The notes: generated by a model from the letters alone, not told the origin. 43,368 nucleotides of DNA from Anaerolineales bacterium (GCA_020634935.1 JACKAT010000049.1:1-43368), one strand, 5' to 3'. Shown: positions 25,609 to 34,040, numbered from the stretch's first letter. Translations and numbers: made by a program.

Positions 25609-26661
25609 TCAAGCCGCAAAAAACGCATCCCAGGGAATCTCTACCGGGGCGTCGTGACGCACAATTTCGATCATCGTTTGCAGCAACGGCAGAGCCTGAC
25701 CATCAAGCTCGCCTTTGGCAATGAGATTTTTCACGGTAGGGCCAATCGCCTCGGCTAATTGGGCCCCCTCAATGGTCACATCGGCCATGTGGGTGGCTTT
25801 GGCCTCACTGTAAGTCATCCCTAAACCGAGATAACGCCCCATCCGGCAGTTGCGCCCGCCTTGCGCGGTCACGTACAGATCGCCCGCGCCGGGGAGCGTG
25901 TAGGCGCTGCGCGACTGGCCGCCCATGTAGTTGACCATATAGGCGATTTCGTTCAGCCCCTGAGCGTAAATGGCGGCGGACAGGTTGTACATCACCGCGC
26001 CGTTGCCGGCCTCGCCTTCTTTTTCCAGCAGCCCGATAACCAACCCAACGGCCAGGGCGTACACATTTTTCATCGCGACGGCGACCTCAACGCCGACAAA
26101 ATCGGTGCTGGTCCAGATGTGATAGTAGGGCGTGCGCAGCCAAGCGGCGAACTGTTTCAGCAGCGCGTCGTCAGCGCCGGTGAGCACCACGCAGGTATGA
26201 CGCCGGGCCGCCAGCTCACCGGCAATCGACGGGCCGCCCACCGCGTTGAGGCTGACCTGGTCTTGCATCTGGCCCGGCAGATGGCTGCGGAACAACTCCG
26301 GTAAGGTAGTCAGCCGTTCGCCATCCCCGTGCAGCCCTTTGGTCAGGGCCAGCACCGGCACGTTTGGCGGTAAAACCTCGCCCAGCCGGTCGGCGGCCCA
26401 GATAACGCCGTAGGAATTGACCCCTTGCACAACCAAATCGGCCCCTGCCAGGGCTTCGCCTAGCCGGTCCCAGGTGTACGGCATCACCGTGTCGTCCAGA
26501 CGGCTTTTGAGCCGGGGATGAACGCGACTTTCGTGAACTTCCTCAATAATATCGCCGTCAAGATGCGTGCCGACTAACGCAACGGCGTGTCCATTATCGG
26601 TCAGGGGGATACTGAAGGCGCTGCCCATGACGCCAGCGCCGAGAATTACCACTTTAGCCAT
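25609..26661 (-). CDS. gpsA: Divergent NAD(P)-dependent glycerol-3-phosphate dehydrogenase (GpsA family)
   Basis: A 350-residue Rossmann enzyme that in its family interconverts dihydroxyacetone phosphate and sn-glycerol 3-phosphate. The dinucleotide site is VVILGAGVMGSAFSIPL. ALTKGLHGDG corresponds to the family TKG motif, NAVGGPSIAGELA to SGPSFA.E, and VAVAMKNVYALAVGL carries the catalytic lysine. LPGAGDLYVTAQGGRNCRMGRYLGLG matches the C-terminal substrate site. Several usually constant positions differ: the segment after beta-2 has HPRLKSRLDDT in place of a YLPG motif, so a related polyol phosphate may be the real substrate (inference). It starts five bases after the egsA/araM-like stop codon, with AGGAG inside the end of that gene, so the two are co-translated from one mRNA. 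Confidence 0.87.
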   Translation of the reverse strand: MAKVVILGAGVMGSAFSIPLTDNGHAVALVGTHLDGDIIEEVHESRVHPRLKSRLDDTVMPYTWDRLGEALAGADLVVQGVNSYGVIWAADRLGEVLPPNVPVLALTKGLHGDGERLTTLPELFRSHLPGQMQDQVSLNAVGGPSIAGELAARRHTCVVLTGADDALLKQFAAWLRTPYYHIWTSTDFVGVEVAVAMKNVYALAVGLVIGLLEKEGEAGNGAVMYNLSAAIYAQGLNEIAYMVNYMGGQSRSAYTLPGAGDLYVTAQGGRNCRMGRYLGLGMTYSEAKATHMADVTIEGAQLAEAIGPTVKNLIAKGELDGQALPLLQTMIEIVRHDAPVEIPWDAFFAA

Positions 26662-26666
26662 TGTGC

Positions 26667-27917
26667 TTAATTAACTCCTAATCCTATGACGTGGACCAAC
26701 TTATCGACGTTAAAGCGGTCCCGCAGATAATGGGCGTTTTTTACGGCTTCGGCCACCTCAGCGTCGCTAAAGCCGAGGGATTGCAGCGTGGTCGCGCCCC
26801 CAACCTGGGTTAGCCAGGCGGCTAACTGGTCAGGGGAGGGGACAGTGGCGGCAATCGCTTGGATCTCCGTCCAATGGTCAGCGATTTTGTGCTTGAACCG
26901 GTCGAAGTCGGCCTCGGTCATCGCCAAAAATTTAGATTGTTCGGCCATCACTTTATCGGCAATGGCCGGATAAGCCGCCCGAATGGCTTGGCGATGCTCA
27001 TCAGCCGGGGTCAGTTCGGCTCCTTCCAGCCGTTCGAGGGCTTTTTCACGGCTGACCTGGCGTAGTTTGTCGTATAATCGCGCCATAATAATGGTGCTGG
27101 CCCCGACCTTAGCGCCGTGCAAAACCGCCGGACGGTGCTGCTCAATCAGTTTCATTTCCAGATGATGCGAAATTTGATGCTCGGCCCCGGAAGCCGGACG
27201 AGAGCCGTTGAAGTCCAGCATACAGAAGCCGGACTCAATCAGCCCATCGAGCAAGACTTGCAACCCTTCAGTCGAGGCTTGCCCAATCGCTGCCGCGTGA
27301 TCAACGCAGTTTTGCAGGGCCGTTTGCACCCGCCCGCAAATTTCCGCGTCAAACGGCTCATCCCACAACAAATGGCCTATCTGCCAATCAGCCAGAGCGA
27401 TGTACTTGCCCAGCATATCGCCAAAGCCGGAGGCGGTCATCACTTGGGGCGCGGCGCTCAACACCGCCAGGTCGCCAAAAACCGCCTGGGGCGAATGGCA
27501 CATGACCGTTTTCTTGAAACCGGCAATGACCGACGGCGCGCCGGCGCTGGTGTAGCCATCGACCGAGGCCGCTGTTGGGAACGCAATGAAATCGGTGCGG
27601 GTGTGGAAACTGACAAAGCGGGTAATGTCGGTGATCGAGCCGGAGCCAACGGCCAGGTAAGTCCGCGCTTCTTGGCCGGCCTGAAGCATAACATCGATAA
27701 AGTAATGCTCATCGGCAATAATCTCTGCGCCGGTTAACAGGGCGGTTTTGACGTCGAACCCGGCGACTTTTAGCTGGGTCTCTAAGGACTGCCCGGCGGC
27801 GGCGTAGGTGTTTTCGTCGGCCACGATCATAAACTTGTCTTGGCTATATTTATGGCTGTATTCGATCAACTGCTCGGCGGCGTTTGGGCCGATATAGATA
27901 AAGATGTCGTTTGACAT
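26667..27917 (-). CDS. egsA: sn-Glycerol-1-phosphate dehydrogenase family protein (EgsA/AraM)
   Basis: A 416-residue iron-alcohol-dehydrogenase-like enzyme. The family reduces dihydroxyacetone phosphate to sn-glycerol 1-phosphate, the archaeal-type enantiomer; the bacterial example is B. subtilis AraM. Visible motifs are VGSGSITDITRF for NAD(P), FPTAASVDGYTSAGAPS, metal ligand Asp in SGFGDMLGKYIALADW, and histidines in SGAEHQISHHLEM and VLHGAKVGAST. The frame opens at 27971, but the ATG at 27917 with AGGAG ten bases upstream gives the proper N-terminus, MSNDIFIYIG. It forms a tight pair with the gpsA-like gene. In B. subtilis araM lies in the arabinose operon next to araL, as a NagD-type phosphatase gene does here 0.8 kb upstream. 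A substrate other than DHAP is possible. Confidence 0.9.
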   Translation of the reverse strand: MSNDIFIYIGPNAAEQLIEYSHKYSQDKFMIVADENTYAAAGQSLETQLKVAGFDVKTALLTGAEIIADEHYFIDVMLQAGQEARTYLAVGSGSITDITRFVSFHTRTDFIAFPTAASVDGYTSAGAPSVIAGFKKTVMCHSPQAVFGDLAVLSAAPQVMTASGFGDMLGKYIALADWQIGHLLWDEPFDAEICGRVQTALQNCVDHAAAIGQASTEGLQVLLDGLIESGFCMLDFNGSRPASGAEHQISHHLEMKLIEQHRPAVLHGAKVGASTIIMARLYDKLRQVSREKALERLEGAELTPADEHRQAIRAAYPAIADKVMAEQSKFLAMTEADFDRFKHKIADHWTEIQAIAATVPSPDQLAAWLTQVGGATTLQSLGFSDAEVAEAVKNAHYLRDRFNVDKLVHVIGLGVN

Positions 27918-28152
27918 GAAAGAAGCACTCCTGTGAAAATAAGATTTGTAGGACAAACTTATGAAGATCAAGCATTTAAGTAGTTTTCAACTCTAAGTTG
28001 TTACATTAATTTAGACAGAATTAACAGGATTAATATGATTTTTCCTTATTTTAATCTTGGAAATCCTGTAAATCCTGTCTATTCATCCTGGTCTCAAACT
28101 CACAAGTTAGTTATGAAAATTACTTAATCGGCGTACCAACTTGCCGTCCCCC

Positions 28153-28316
28153 GGAGCACGGGCCTAAAGACCCGTGCTGAGAGAGCGAAGCCCTGTCGGG
28201 CTAGGATTGCGCCATCTGAGGGCGCTTCAGCGTCCTTCGCTCTTTTAGCGCGATGGCTTTAGCCTCGCGCTTGGTTTTGCCCCGACCGCGAAGGACAAAG
28301 CCAGCTTTGTCGCTCC
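28153..28316. repeat. Multi-hairpin palindromic element
   Basis: Bounded by GGAGC and GCTCC, it contains several hairpins in series: GCACGGG/CCCGTGC, AGCCC/GGGCT, a GGCGCTTCAGCG stem, AGCGCGATGGCT/AGCCTCGCGCT, and GACAAAGC/GCTTTGTC. The last, at 28294-28316, is nearly the same as one arm of the 58-bp double-hairpin element, so this is an expanded member of that family. Confidence 0.7.
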
Positions 28317-28354
28317 CATAAATTTTCTTCGGGACCGCTGAACTGACCCCGGCC

Positions 28355-28620
28355 CCATCCGAAAAGTCATTCCGACCATCCGCCGAACGGTTCCTACCGT
28401 CGCCGAACGGTTCCTACCGCCGAAAAATCGTTCCTACCATCCAAAAAGTCATTCCTACCGTCGAAAAATGATTCCTACCATCCAAAATGTCATTCCTACC
28501 GCCGAAAAATGATTCCTACCGTCGAAAAATCGTTCCTACCATCCAAAATGTCATTCCTACCGCTGAAAAATCGTTCCTACCGCTGAAAAATCGTTCCTAC
28601 CATCCAAAATGTCATTCCTA
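28355..28620. repeat. Intergenic array of thirteen 20/21-bp units
   Basis: Two unit types alternate irregularly without spacers. The 20-base type is CCGTCGAAAAATCGTTCCTA and variants. The 21-base type starts CCATCCAAAATGTCATTCCT. Five units are 21 and eight are 20 bases long. Because lengths are not multiples of three, the open frames across it are not genes. Confidence 0.9.
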
Positions 28621-28693
28621 CCACTACTCAGCCCCTTTCTCTGGCTGCCAAATAAGGCCGACGCTGGTCGAACCGGCTTTTCGAGAGTAGCGG

Positions 28694-29545
28694 CTACCCA
28701 TCCGCCGCCATCTCCGACACAACCTGCCGGAGGGTGGCTCCTAATTCAGCCAGGTCTTGCTTAACCAGGTCGGGCTGGTGCGGCGCGCCAGGAATATCAC
28801 CGGGCTGCGTTTCACCGCTTAACACCAAGACGGTGGTAATGCCGGCCGCGCCGAGCGCAATATCGGTATAGAGCCGGTCGCCCACCATACAAATTTGTTC
28901 AACCGGCGTCGCCATGCGCTCAACCACGGCTTCGATAATCGGGTGATGCGGTTTGCCGACAATGACATCGGGCCGCCGTCCGGTGGAGGCTTCAACCAGG
29001 GCCATCATTGCGCCGATATCGGGCATGAAGCCGCCCTCGATGGGACAGTTGAAGTCGGGGTGAGTGGCAATGTAAGGCACGCCGGCTCGGGCCAGGTCGC
29101 ATAAGCGCCATAGTTTCCGATAGGTGAGGGTGGTGTCGAAGCCCAGCACGGCATAATCGGGCGTTTCGCTCTCATCCACTAATTTAAAGCCGTGCGATCT
29201 GAATTCGTCTTCAAGGGCCGGAGTGCCGACCAGATAGATTTTGGCCCCCGGTTTGGCTTGATGCAGATAGATGGCCGTGGCCTCACCGGAGGTGAAAATC
29301 TTGTCCTCACTGACCGGCAGCCCCAGATGAGCCAGCTTTTCGGCGTATTGGCCGCGATGTTTGGAAGAGTTGTTGGTTAGAAACAAATACTCGATCTGGT
29401 TGGCCGTTAGAAATTCGATAAATTCCACCGCGCCGGGCAGCAACTTTTCCCCTAAATAAACCGTGCCGTCCATATCCAGTAGGAAGAGGCGGATGTTGGC
29501 TAATTGTTCCACAAGCTTATCCTTTTTCATATAGAATTTACGCAC
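28694..29545 (-). CDS. HAD-superfamily phosphatase, NagD/AraL type
   Basis: A 283-residue HAD subclass IIA phosphatase. The nucleophile motif is LFLLDMDGTVYLG, motif II FLTNNSSKHRG, motif III lysine VGKPHHPIIE and motif IV MVGDRLYTDIALG. Family members hydrolyse small phosphate esters such as sugar phosphates, glycerol phosphate and 2-phosphoglycolate; B. subtilis AraL, a member, sits beside araM in the arabinose operon. Here it lies downstream of two sugar kinase genes, where a detoxifying or balancing role against accumulated phosphate esters is plausible (inference). The frame starts with GTG at 29545; the ATG at 29530 is an equally plausible start. A small inverted-repeat element fills its upstream gap. 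Confidence 0.88.
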   Translation of the reverse strand: MRKFYMKKDKLVEQLANIRLFLLDMDGTVYLGEKLLPGAVEFIEFLTANQIEYLFLTNNSSKHRGQYAEKLAHLGLPVSEDKIFTSGEATAIYLHQAKPGAKIYLVGTPALEDEFRSHGFKLVDESETPDYAVLGFDTTLTYRKLWRLCDLARAGVPYIATHPDFNCPIEGGFMPDIGAMMALVEASTGRRPDVIVGKPHHPIIEAVVERMATPVEQICMVGDRLYTDIALGAAGITTVLVLSGETQPGDIPGAPHQPDLVKQDLAELGATLRQVVSEMAADG

Positions 29546-29552
29546 TTCAACC

Positions 29553-29632
29553 GGTGACAGTCACTTGCGTCCGCAAAACCGATCTGTTTGAGCCAGATGG
29601 ACGCTTATTTTAGTCATGAAGTGACTGTCACC
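29553..29632. mobile_element. MITE-like element with 14-bp inverted ends
   Basis: GGTGACAGTCACTT (29553-29566) and its exact reverse complement (29619-29632) enclose 52 bases, with a second inner stem GCGTCC/GGACGC. It lies between the kinase and phosphatase genes. A similar element is at 39259-39342 and shares the flank TTACGCA. No transposase gene is present in the window. Confidence 0.6.
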
Positions 29633-29645
29633 TGCTACGTAACTT

Positions 29646-31178
29646 CTAATCATCGTCATGCGTTAGTTCGGTCAGCCGGTTGAGCAGCGATTGCAACGTC
29701 GGAAACAGATGTTTGTAGACGTCCGCATAGAGGCGGTCATAGAAGGGCTGCGTTTCGGGATCGGGCGTGAAGCGGTCGGCGGTGCCGGTCATCGCGGCGG
29801 CGGCCTGGTAGGCGTCGGCGTACCAGCCGGCAGCGGCGGCGGCCAAAATACCGGCCCCCAGGCAGGTGGCTTCGGTGGTCGTCGAGCGCACAATCGGGAT
29901 GCCGGTCACATCGGCCATAATCTGGCACCACAACTTGCTTTGACTGCCGCCGCCTAGCGTCACATATTCGGTATAGGGTTGGCCGGTGGCGGCCATAACC
30001 CCTTCCCCGGCCAAGCGCTGCTCAAAAGCGATGCCTTCGAGCAAGGCCCGGTAAAAATGTTCTTTGCCGTGCGAGGTAGACCACCCGACCGTGATGCCGG
30101 AGGCCGCCGGGTCCCAGTAGGGGGTCGAGACGCTGGTCCAGTAAGGCACCAGCAGCAACCCCAACGCGCCGGGCGGCACTTTCGCGGCGGCGGCTTCCAG
30201 CATCTCTTCGGGCCGGAGCGACAGCCAGGTCGCCGGTAAATCGCCGGCTATTTTATCGACAAACCACCCGACCGTGAGGACGCCGCTGCGAATAACCGTT
30301 TCCAAAAAATAGTTGCCGGTAATGGGCGCATACATCGTTCGAAAGGCGCGATCAACGGCATAATCCGGACTAAACGGCCCGCTGACCACAGCCGTCCCCA
30401 GATTGAGATAGGCCCGCCCCTGACTCACTGCGTTGGCTCCCAGGCCGGCGCATTGGCCATCACCCGCTCCGGCGACGACCGGCAGCCCGGCCGGGAGACC
30501 GGTGGCGGTGGCGGCAGCGTCGCTCAGAGCGCCGATAATCTCGCCCGGCGGCAGCAGCCCCGGAAATTGGTCGAGCCGAAAGCCCAACGGCTCAATCAAC
30601 TCATGCGACCATTGATGCGTTTGCATATCAACCAGGCCCATCGGATCGGCGCAGGCCAGGCTGGTGCGAAAGCTGCCGGTCAAACGATGGATCAGGAAGG
30701 CGTGCGCGTCTAAGAATTTGTGGGCGTGGGCCACTATCTCCGGCTCGTTTTGCTGCAGCCAGACCAGCTTGGGCAATGAGGGGGTCATCGACAGGGGTTT
30801 GCCGCTGATGCGATGGATCTTATCAGCCCCTATTTTTTCGTCTAAATAGGTCAATTGGGGCCGGGTGCGCTCATCGAGCCAGAGCATGGCGTGGCGAATG
30901 GGCCGCCCCTGGGCATCGACCGGGACAAAACTTTCTCGTTGGTGGGTGATACAGAGCGCCTCGACTCGGGCGGCGTCAATTTGGCTGAGGAGTTCGGTTA
31001 AAGCCGTGCACAGGCTACGCCACCAATGTTCGGCATCCTGCTCGAACCAGGTGGGGTGGGGGCGCAGCAAGGGGTACGTCGCCCGGCCTTCAGCCACGGC
31101 TCGCCCTTGTTTATCCCAGGCAATCGCTTTGCAGGCGGTGGTGCTGCTGTCAATACCAATTACGACGGGAGTAGCCAT
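29646..31178 (-). CDS. FGGY-family carbohydrate kinase, xylulokinase-like
   Basis: A 510-residue sugar kinase of the ASKHA fold that phosphorylates a ketose or polyol with ATP. PHOSPHATE-1 is IGIDSSTTACKAIAWD. TWFEQDAEHWWRSL and MLWLDERTRP belong to the substrate lobe. VAGAGDGQCAGLGA carries the catalytic Asp and LNLGTAVVSG the second phosphate loop. GGGSQSKLWCQIMADVTGIPI is the adenosine motif. Length and style fit the xylulokinase group, but FGGY specificity is hard to predict and the context of polyol dehydrogenases would allow a tetrulose or pentulose substrate. GAGAGGAAAACTT precedes the ATG. It follows the ribulokinase-like gene by 28 bases in the same operon. Confidence 0.9.
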   Translation of the reverse strand: MATPVVIGIDSSTTACKAIAWDKQGRAVAEGRATYPLLRPHPTWFEQDAEHWWRSLCTALTELLSQIDAARVEALCITHQRESFVPVDAQGRPIRHAMLWLDERTRPQLTYLDEKIGADKIHRISGKPLSMTPSLPKLVWLQQNEPEIVAHAHKFLDAHAFLIHRLTGSFRTSLACADPMGLVDMQTHQWSHELIEPLGFRLDQFPGLLPPGEIIGALSDAAATATGLPAGLPVVAGAGDGQCAGLGANAVSQGRAYLNLGTAVVSGPFSPDYAVDRAFRTMYAPITGNYFLETVIRSGVLTVGWFVDKIAGDLPATWLSLRPEEMLEAAAAKVPPGALGLLLVPYWTSVSTPYWDPAASGITVGWSTSHGKEHFYRALLEGIAFEQRLAGEGVMAATGQPYTEYVTLGGGSQSKLWCQIMADVTGIPIVRSTTTEATCLGAGILAAAAAGWYADAYQAAAAMTGTADRFTPDPETQPFYDRLYADVYKHLFPTLQSLLNRLTELTHDDD

Positions 31179-31206
31179 AAGTTTTCCTCTCTGTTAGATT
31201 TCTATA

Positions 31207-32892
31207 TCACGCGCCGAGCGTTACCTGAGCCTTGAGCTGCTTCAACCGTTTCATGACGTTGTTTGCGCCTCGCCCAAAGTAGTCGTGCAAAGTGAGGTAC
31301 TCGGCAAAGAGGTGATCATAAATCGGTTGGTGGTCGGGGGTGGGCTGATAGACTTGATCGCTCAGATGGACCATATGCTGGCTGGCTTCCACAATTGACT
31401 CATAGCCGCCCGCCGCTTGGCCGGCCGCCACCGCGGCATGCATAGCCGCGCCCAAAGCGCCGCCCTGCGTGGTACCGGAAACGATGATAGAGCGCCCGGT
31501 CACGTCGGCAAAAATCTGCATCAGTAGTTTGTTGCGCCCCGGTAGGCCGCCGGTCGCGACGATATCTTCGACCGCGACATGATGCTTTTCAAAATTTTCA
31601 ATGATAACGCGGGTGCCGTAGGCTGTGGCTTCGATCAACGCCCGGTAGATCTCCTCCGGTTTGGTGGCCAGCGTGGCCCCGATCAACAAGCCGCTCAATT
31701 CAAAATCGACCAAAATGCAGCGATTGCCGTTCCACCAATCCAGGGCAATCAGCCCGCTTTCACCCGGTTTAAGCTGGGCGGCTTTTTCCTCAAGCAGTTG
31801 ATGGATATCCAGCCCGCGCGATGCGGCTTCCTGGCTATAAGCGGCCGGTACACAGTTTTTAACAAACCAGGCAAAGTGATCGCCCATGCACGATTGCCCG
31901 GCCTCGTACCCCAAATATCCGGCGACGATGCCGTCTTCAACATAGCCGCAGATGCCGGGGACCATCCGCTCCGCTTCCCCTAGTAATATGTGGCAGTTAG
32001 ATGTCCCCATAATAATCACCATCCGGCCCACTTTTTCGGCAATGCCCCCGGCCGGGGCCGATACATGGGCGTCGATGTTGGCCGTGGCCACGGCTGTACC
32101 GGGGTGTAAGCCGGTTAATTGGGCCGCTTGGGCGGTTAAGCTCCCGGCCCTGGCGGCCAGCGGGACGACTGCTCGCCCAAATTTGTCGTCGATGACCTGC
32201 TCCAGGCGGGGATCGAGCGCTTTGAAGAATTCAGTGGGCGGGTAGCCTTCGCGTTTGGACCAAAACGATTTGTATCCGGCCATGCCGGCGCTGCGCGTTT
32301 CCGCGCCGGTTAGCTGCCAGATAATCCAATCCCCGGCTTCGATAAAGCGGTCGGCTGCTTGGTAAACCTCCGGCGCATCATTTAAAGTTTCCCAGACTTT
32401 GGGCAGCGTCCATTCGGAGCTAACGATGCCGCCGTAGCGGTTCAAAAACGTATAGCCCATTTCTTCGGCAATGTTGGTCATTTGCTGGGCTTCGGGTTGG
32501 GCGCTATGATGTTTCCACAGCTTGGCCCAGGCGTGCGGGTTGGTGCGCCACTGCGGCAGAAAGCAGAGCGGGGCGCCGTCCGCTAAGGTGGGCATAATGG
32601 TCGCCGAGGTAAAATCGACGCCAACGCCGATAATATCAGCCGCATCGACGCCGCTTTGGTCAAGCACTTGGGGGATGGCGTACTCCAAAACAGCCAGATA
32701 ATCCTGGGGGTCTTGCAAGGCCCAATCCGGTTCCAGTTTAATATCGGTACCGGGCAGATAATCGCTAATTACCCCATTCCCATAAGCATGAACGGCTTCG
32801 GCTATTTCTTGACCATTGGCGATGTCAACTAACACCACTCGCCCCGACTCGGTGCCGAAATCTATACCGATGGTGTATTTGGCTGTACTCAT
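31207..32892 (-). CDS. araB: Ribulokinase-like FGGY kinase (AraB family)
   Basis: A 561-residue kinase of the L-ribulokinase group. TIGIDFGTESGRVVLVDIANG opens the protein, followed by the group-specific ALQDPQDYLAVLE, GVGVDFTSATIMPTL and LPQWRTNPHAWAKLWKHHSA. NIDAHVSAPAGG supplies the catalytic Asp region and IMGTSNCHILLGEAE the phosphate loop; ATGGLPGRNKLLMQIFADVTGRSI is the adenosine motif. The family converts L-ribulose to L-ribulose 5-phosphate, and some members accept D-ribulose or pentitols. No araA or araD is in the window, so arabinose use is not established. A strong AGGAGG lies six bases before the ATG. It is flanked by the DUF2160-like gene (9-base gap) and the second kinase, showing an operon with the transporter. 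Confidence 0.92.
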   Translation of the reverse strand: MSTAKYTIGIDFGTESGRVVLVDIANGQEIAEAVHAYGNGVISDYLPGTDIKLEPDWALQDPQDYLAVLEYAIPQVLDQSGVDAADIIGVGVDFTSATIMPTLADGAPLCFLPQWRTNPHAWAKLWKHHSAQPEAQQMTNIAEEMGYTFLNRYGGIVSSEWTLPKVWETLNDAPEVYQAADRFIEAGDWIIWQLTGAETRSAGMAGYKSFWSKREGYPPTEFFKALDPRLEQVIDDKFGRAVVPLAARAGSLTAQAAQLTGLHPGTAVATANIDAHVSAPAGGIAEKVGRMVIIMGTSNCHILLGEAERMVPGICGYVEDGIVAGYLGYEAGQSCMGDHFAWFVKNCVPAAYSQEAASRGLDIHQLLEEKAAQLKPGESGLIALDWWNGNRCILVDFELSGLLIGATLATKPEEIYRALIEATAYGTRVIIENFEKHHVAVEDIVATGGLPGRNKLLMQIFADVTGRSIIVSGTTQGGALGAAMHAAVAAGQAAGGYESIVEASQHMVHLSDQVYQPTPDHQPIYDHLFAEYLTLHDYFGRGANNVMKRLKQLKAQVTLGA

Positions 32893-32901
32893 CGTTGCCT
32901 C

Positions 32902-33153
32902 CTAGCCCCAACGCACAATGATCACCGCTAAAACTAATGAAATGACGGTGGCCATAACTAGCGGGATGAATGACTCGATAAAGCGCATCCACAGTAAATG
33001 AATGGCTACAAAACAGACCACGCTAATAAAGCAGCGATCAAAGGTGTTGGTGTCTATCGGCAAAAATCCGGGCCGAGTTTTATGGGGAGGAGCAACGGCA
33101 AATTCGGCCGGGGTCTCTTCGGTTTGCGGCGTATTATCCATTATCGTATCCAT
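32902..33153 (-). CDS. Small membrane protein, DUF2160-like, associated with the ABC importer
   Basis: An 83-residue protein with a hydrophilic N-terminus and two predicted membrane helices (about 44-60 and 63-80). The segment GFLPIDTNTFDRCFISVV...IHLLWMR...VIIVRWG fits, from memory, the pattern of DUF2160, a small membrane protein encoded with rhizobial glycerol ABC transporters. The frame reaches a TTG at 33186 inside the permease gene, but the ATG at 33153, 13 bases after the permease stop and with GAG upstream, is the better start. Nine bases separate it from the kinase. Its role is unknown; location suggests an accessory subunit of the permease. Confidence 0.75.
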   Translation of the reverse strand: MDTIMDNTPQTEETPAEFAVAPPHKTRPGFLPIDTNTFDRCFISVVCFVAIHLLWMRFIESFIPLVMATVISLVLAVIIVRWG

Positions 33154-33166
33154 AGGGTTACTCGTT

Positions 33167-34021
33167 TTATTCCTTGACTGCGCCAAAGGTTAAGCCCATG
33201 ACGATGTACTTTTGAACAAAGGACAAAAATAGCAAGGCCGGCAGCAGGGCCAGCATCGCTACAGCGGCCATTTCGCCCCAGTTGGTGCCGGTGACTGTGA
33301 CAAACTCGGCCAAGCCGGTGGTGATGGTCCGGGCCTCGACACTGGTTAGACTGGCGGCAAAGAGATATTCGTTCCAGGCAAAGACCCAACTTAGAATAGC
33401 GGTGATGGCCAGACCCGGCGCGGACAGAGGCGCAATAATTCTGAGCAATATCGACCACGTCCCGGCGCCATCGACCATAGCCGCCTCATCCAGCTCCTTG
33501 GGGATGCCGTCCATAATGCCTTTCATCAGCCAGATGGCAAAGGGGAGATTAAAAACGCAATAGAGCAGGATCAGGCCGAGCCGGGTGTCGAACAGCGTCC
33601 ATTCGCCAAATTTAAAGATGCGGGTGTACATCAAAAACAGAGGCAGGAGAAAGGCCGCCGGGGGAGCCATCCGGTTGGTGATGGTCCAAAAGAAGATGTT
33701 ATCGGCTCCCGGCAGTCGCCACCGCGACAAAGCATAGGTGGCGATCAAGGCTAAGACGGCCACGAGCACCGCATTAGAAGTCGCGATGATGACCGAGTTG
33801 ATCATGTAGCGCTGAAAGGTAGGATTTAAGAGGGGTTTGGTGTAGTTTTCGGCGAAAAAGGTGGTTTGGATTAATGACGGCGCGCCAAACATTTCCACCC
33901 GGCTGCGCGCCGAAACAATAAACATCCAATAAATGGGGATGATGACCACTAAGGTGGCCACAATCCAAACTAGATAAGTTCCTATCCAATTTAATGTCTT
34001 TTTTGAGGTGGTTTTGGCCAT
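33167..34021 (-). CDS. ABC transporter permease, MalG/AraQ/UgpE type
   Basis: A 284-residue inner-membrane permease with about six helices. The cytoplasmic EAA loop that contacts the ATPase is seen in DGIPKELDEAAMVDGAGTWSILLRIIAPLSAPGL. It starts at ATG 34021, 19 bases after the stop of the partner permease; the TTG at 34075 would give a 35-base overlap and is less likely. It pairs with the MalF-type gene upstream and is followed by the DUF2160-like gene. Substrate cannot be read from a permease; context indicates a polyol or sugar. No ATPase gene adjoins, as in the B. subtilis ara operon where MsmX serves several importers. Confidence 0.92.
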   Translation of the reverse strand: MAKTTSKKTLNWIGTYLVWIVATLVVIIPIYWMFIVSARSRVEMFGAPSLIQTTFFAENYTKPLLNPTFQRYMINSVIIATSNAVLVAVLALIATYALSRWRLPGADNIFFWTITNRMAPPAAFLLPLFLMYTRIFKFGEWTLFDTRLGLILLYCVFNLPFAIWLMKGIMDGIPKELDEAAMVDGAGTWSILLRIIAPLSAPGLAITAILSWVFAWNEYLFAASLTSVEARTITTGLAEFVTVTGTNWGEMAAVAMLALLPALLFLSFVQKYIVMGLTFGAVKE

Positions 34022-34040
34022 CTTTATTTGCCCCGCTTCC

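Larger units (their letters stand above)
27918..28693. other. Repeat-filled intergenic region
   Basis: 776 bases without a gene. From left to right: a TTTGTAGGACAAACTTAT repeat relic near 27948; a pair of facing AACAGGATTAA / AATCCTGTAAATCCTGT motifs (28020-28080); a 164-bp multi-hairpin element (28153-28316); and a thirteen-unit array (28355-28620). The last two have their own entries. Confidence 0.75.

Noticed and set aside
28487..28690. 67-residue open frame across the 28.4-kb array
   Set aside because: Repeat units are 20 and 21 bases, so the frame shifts between units; the protein is a by-product of the repeat.
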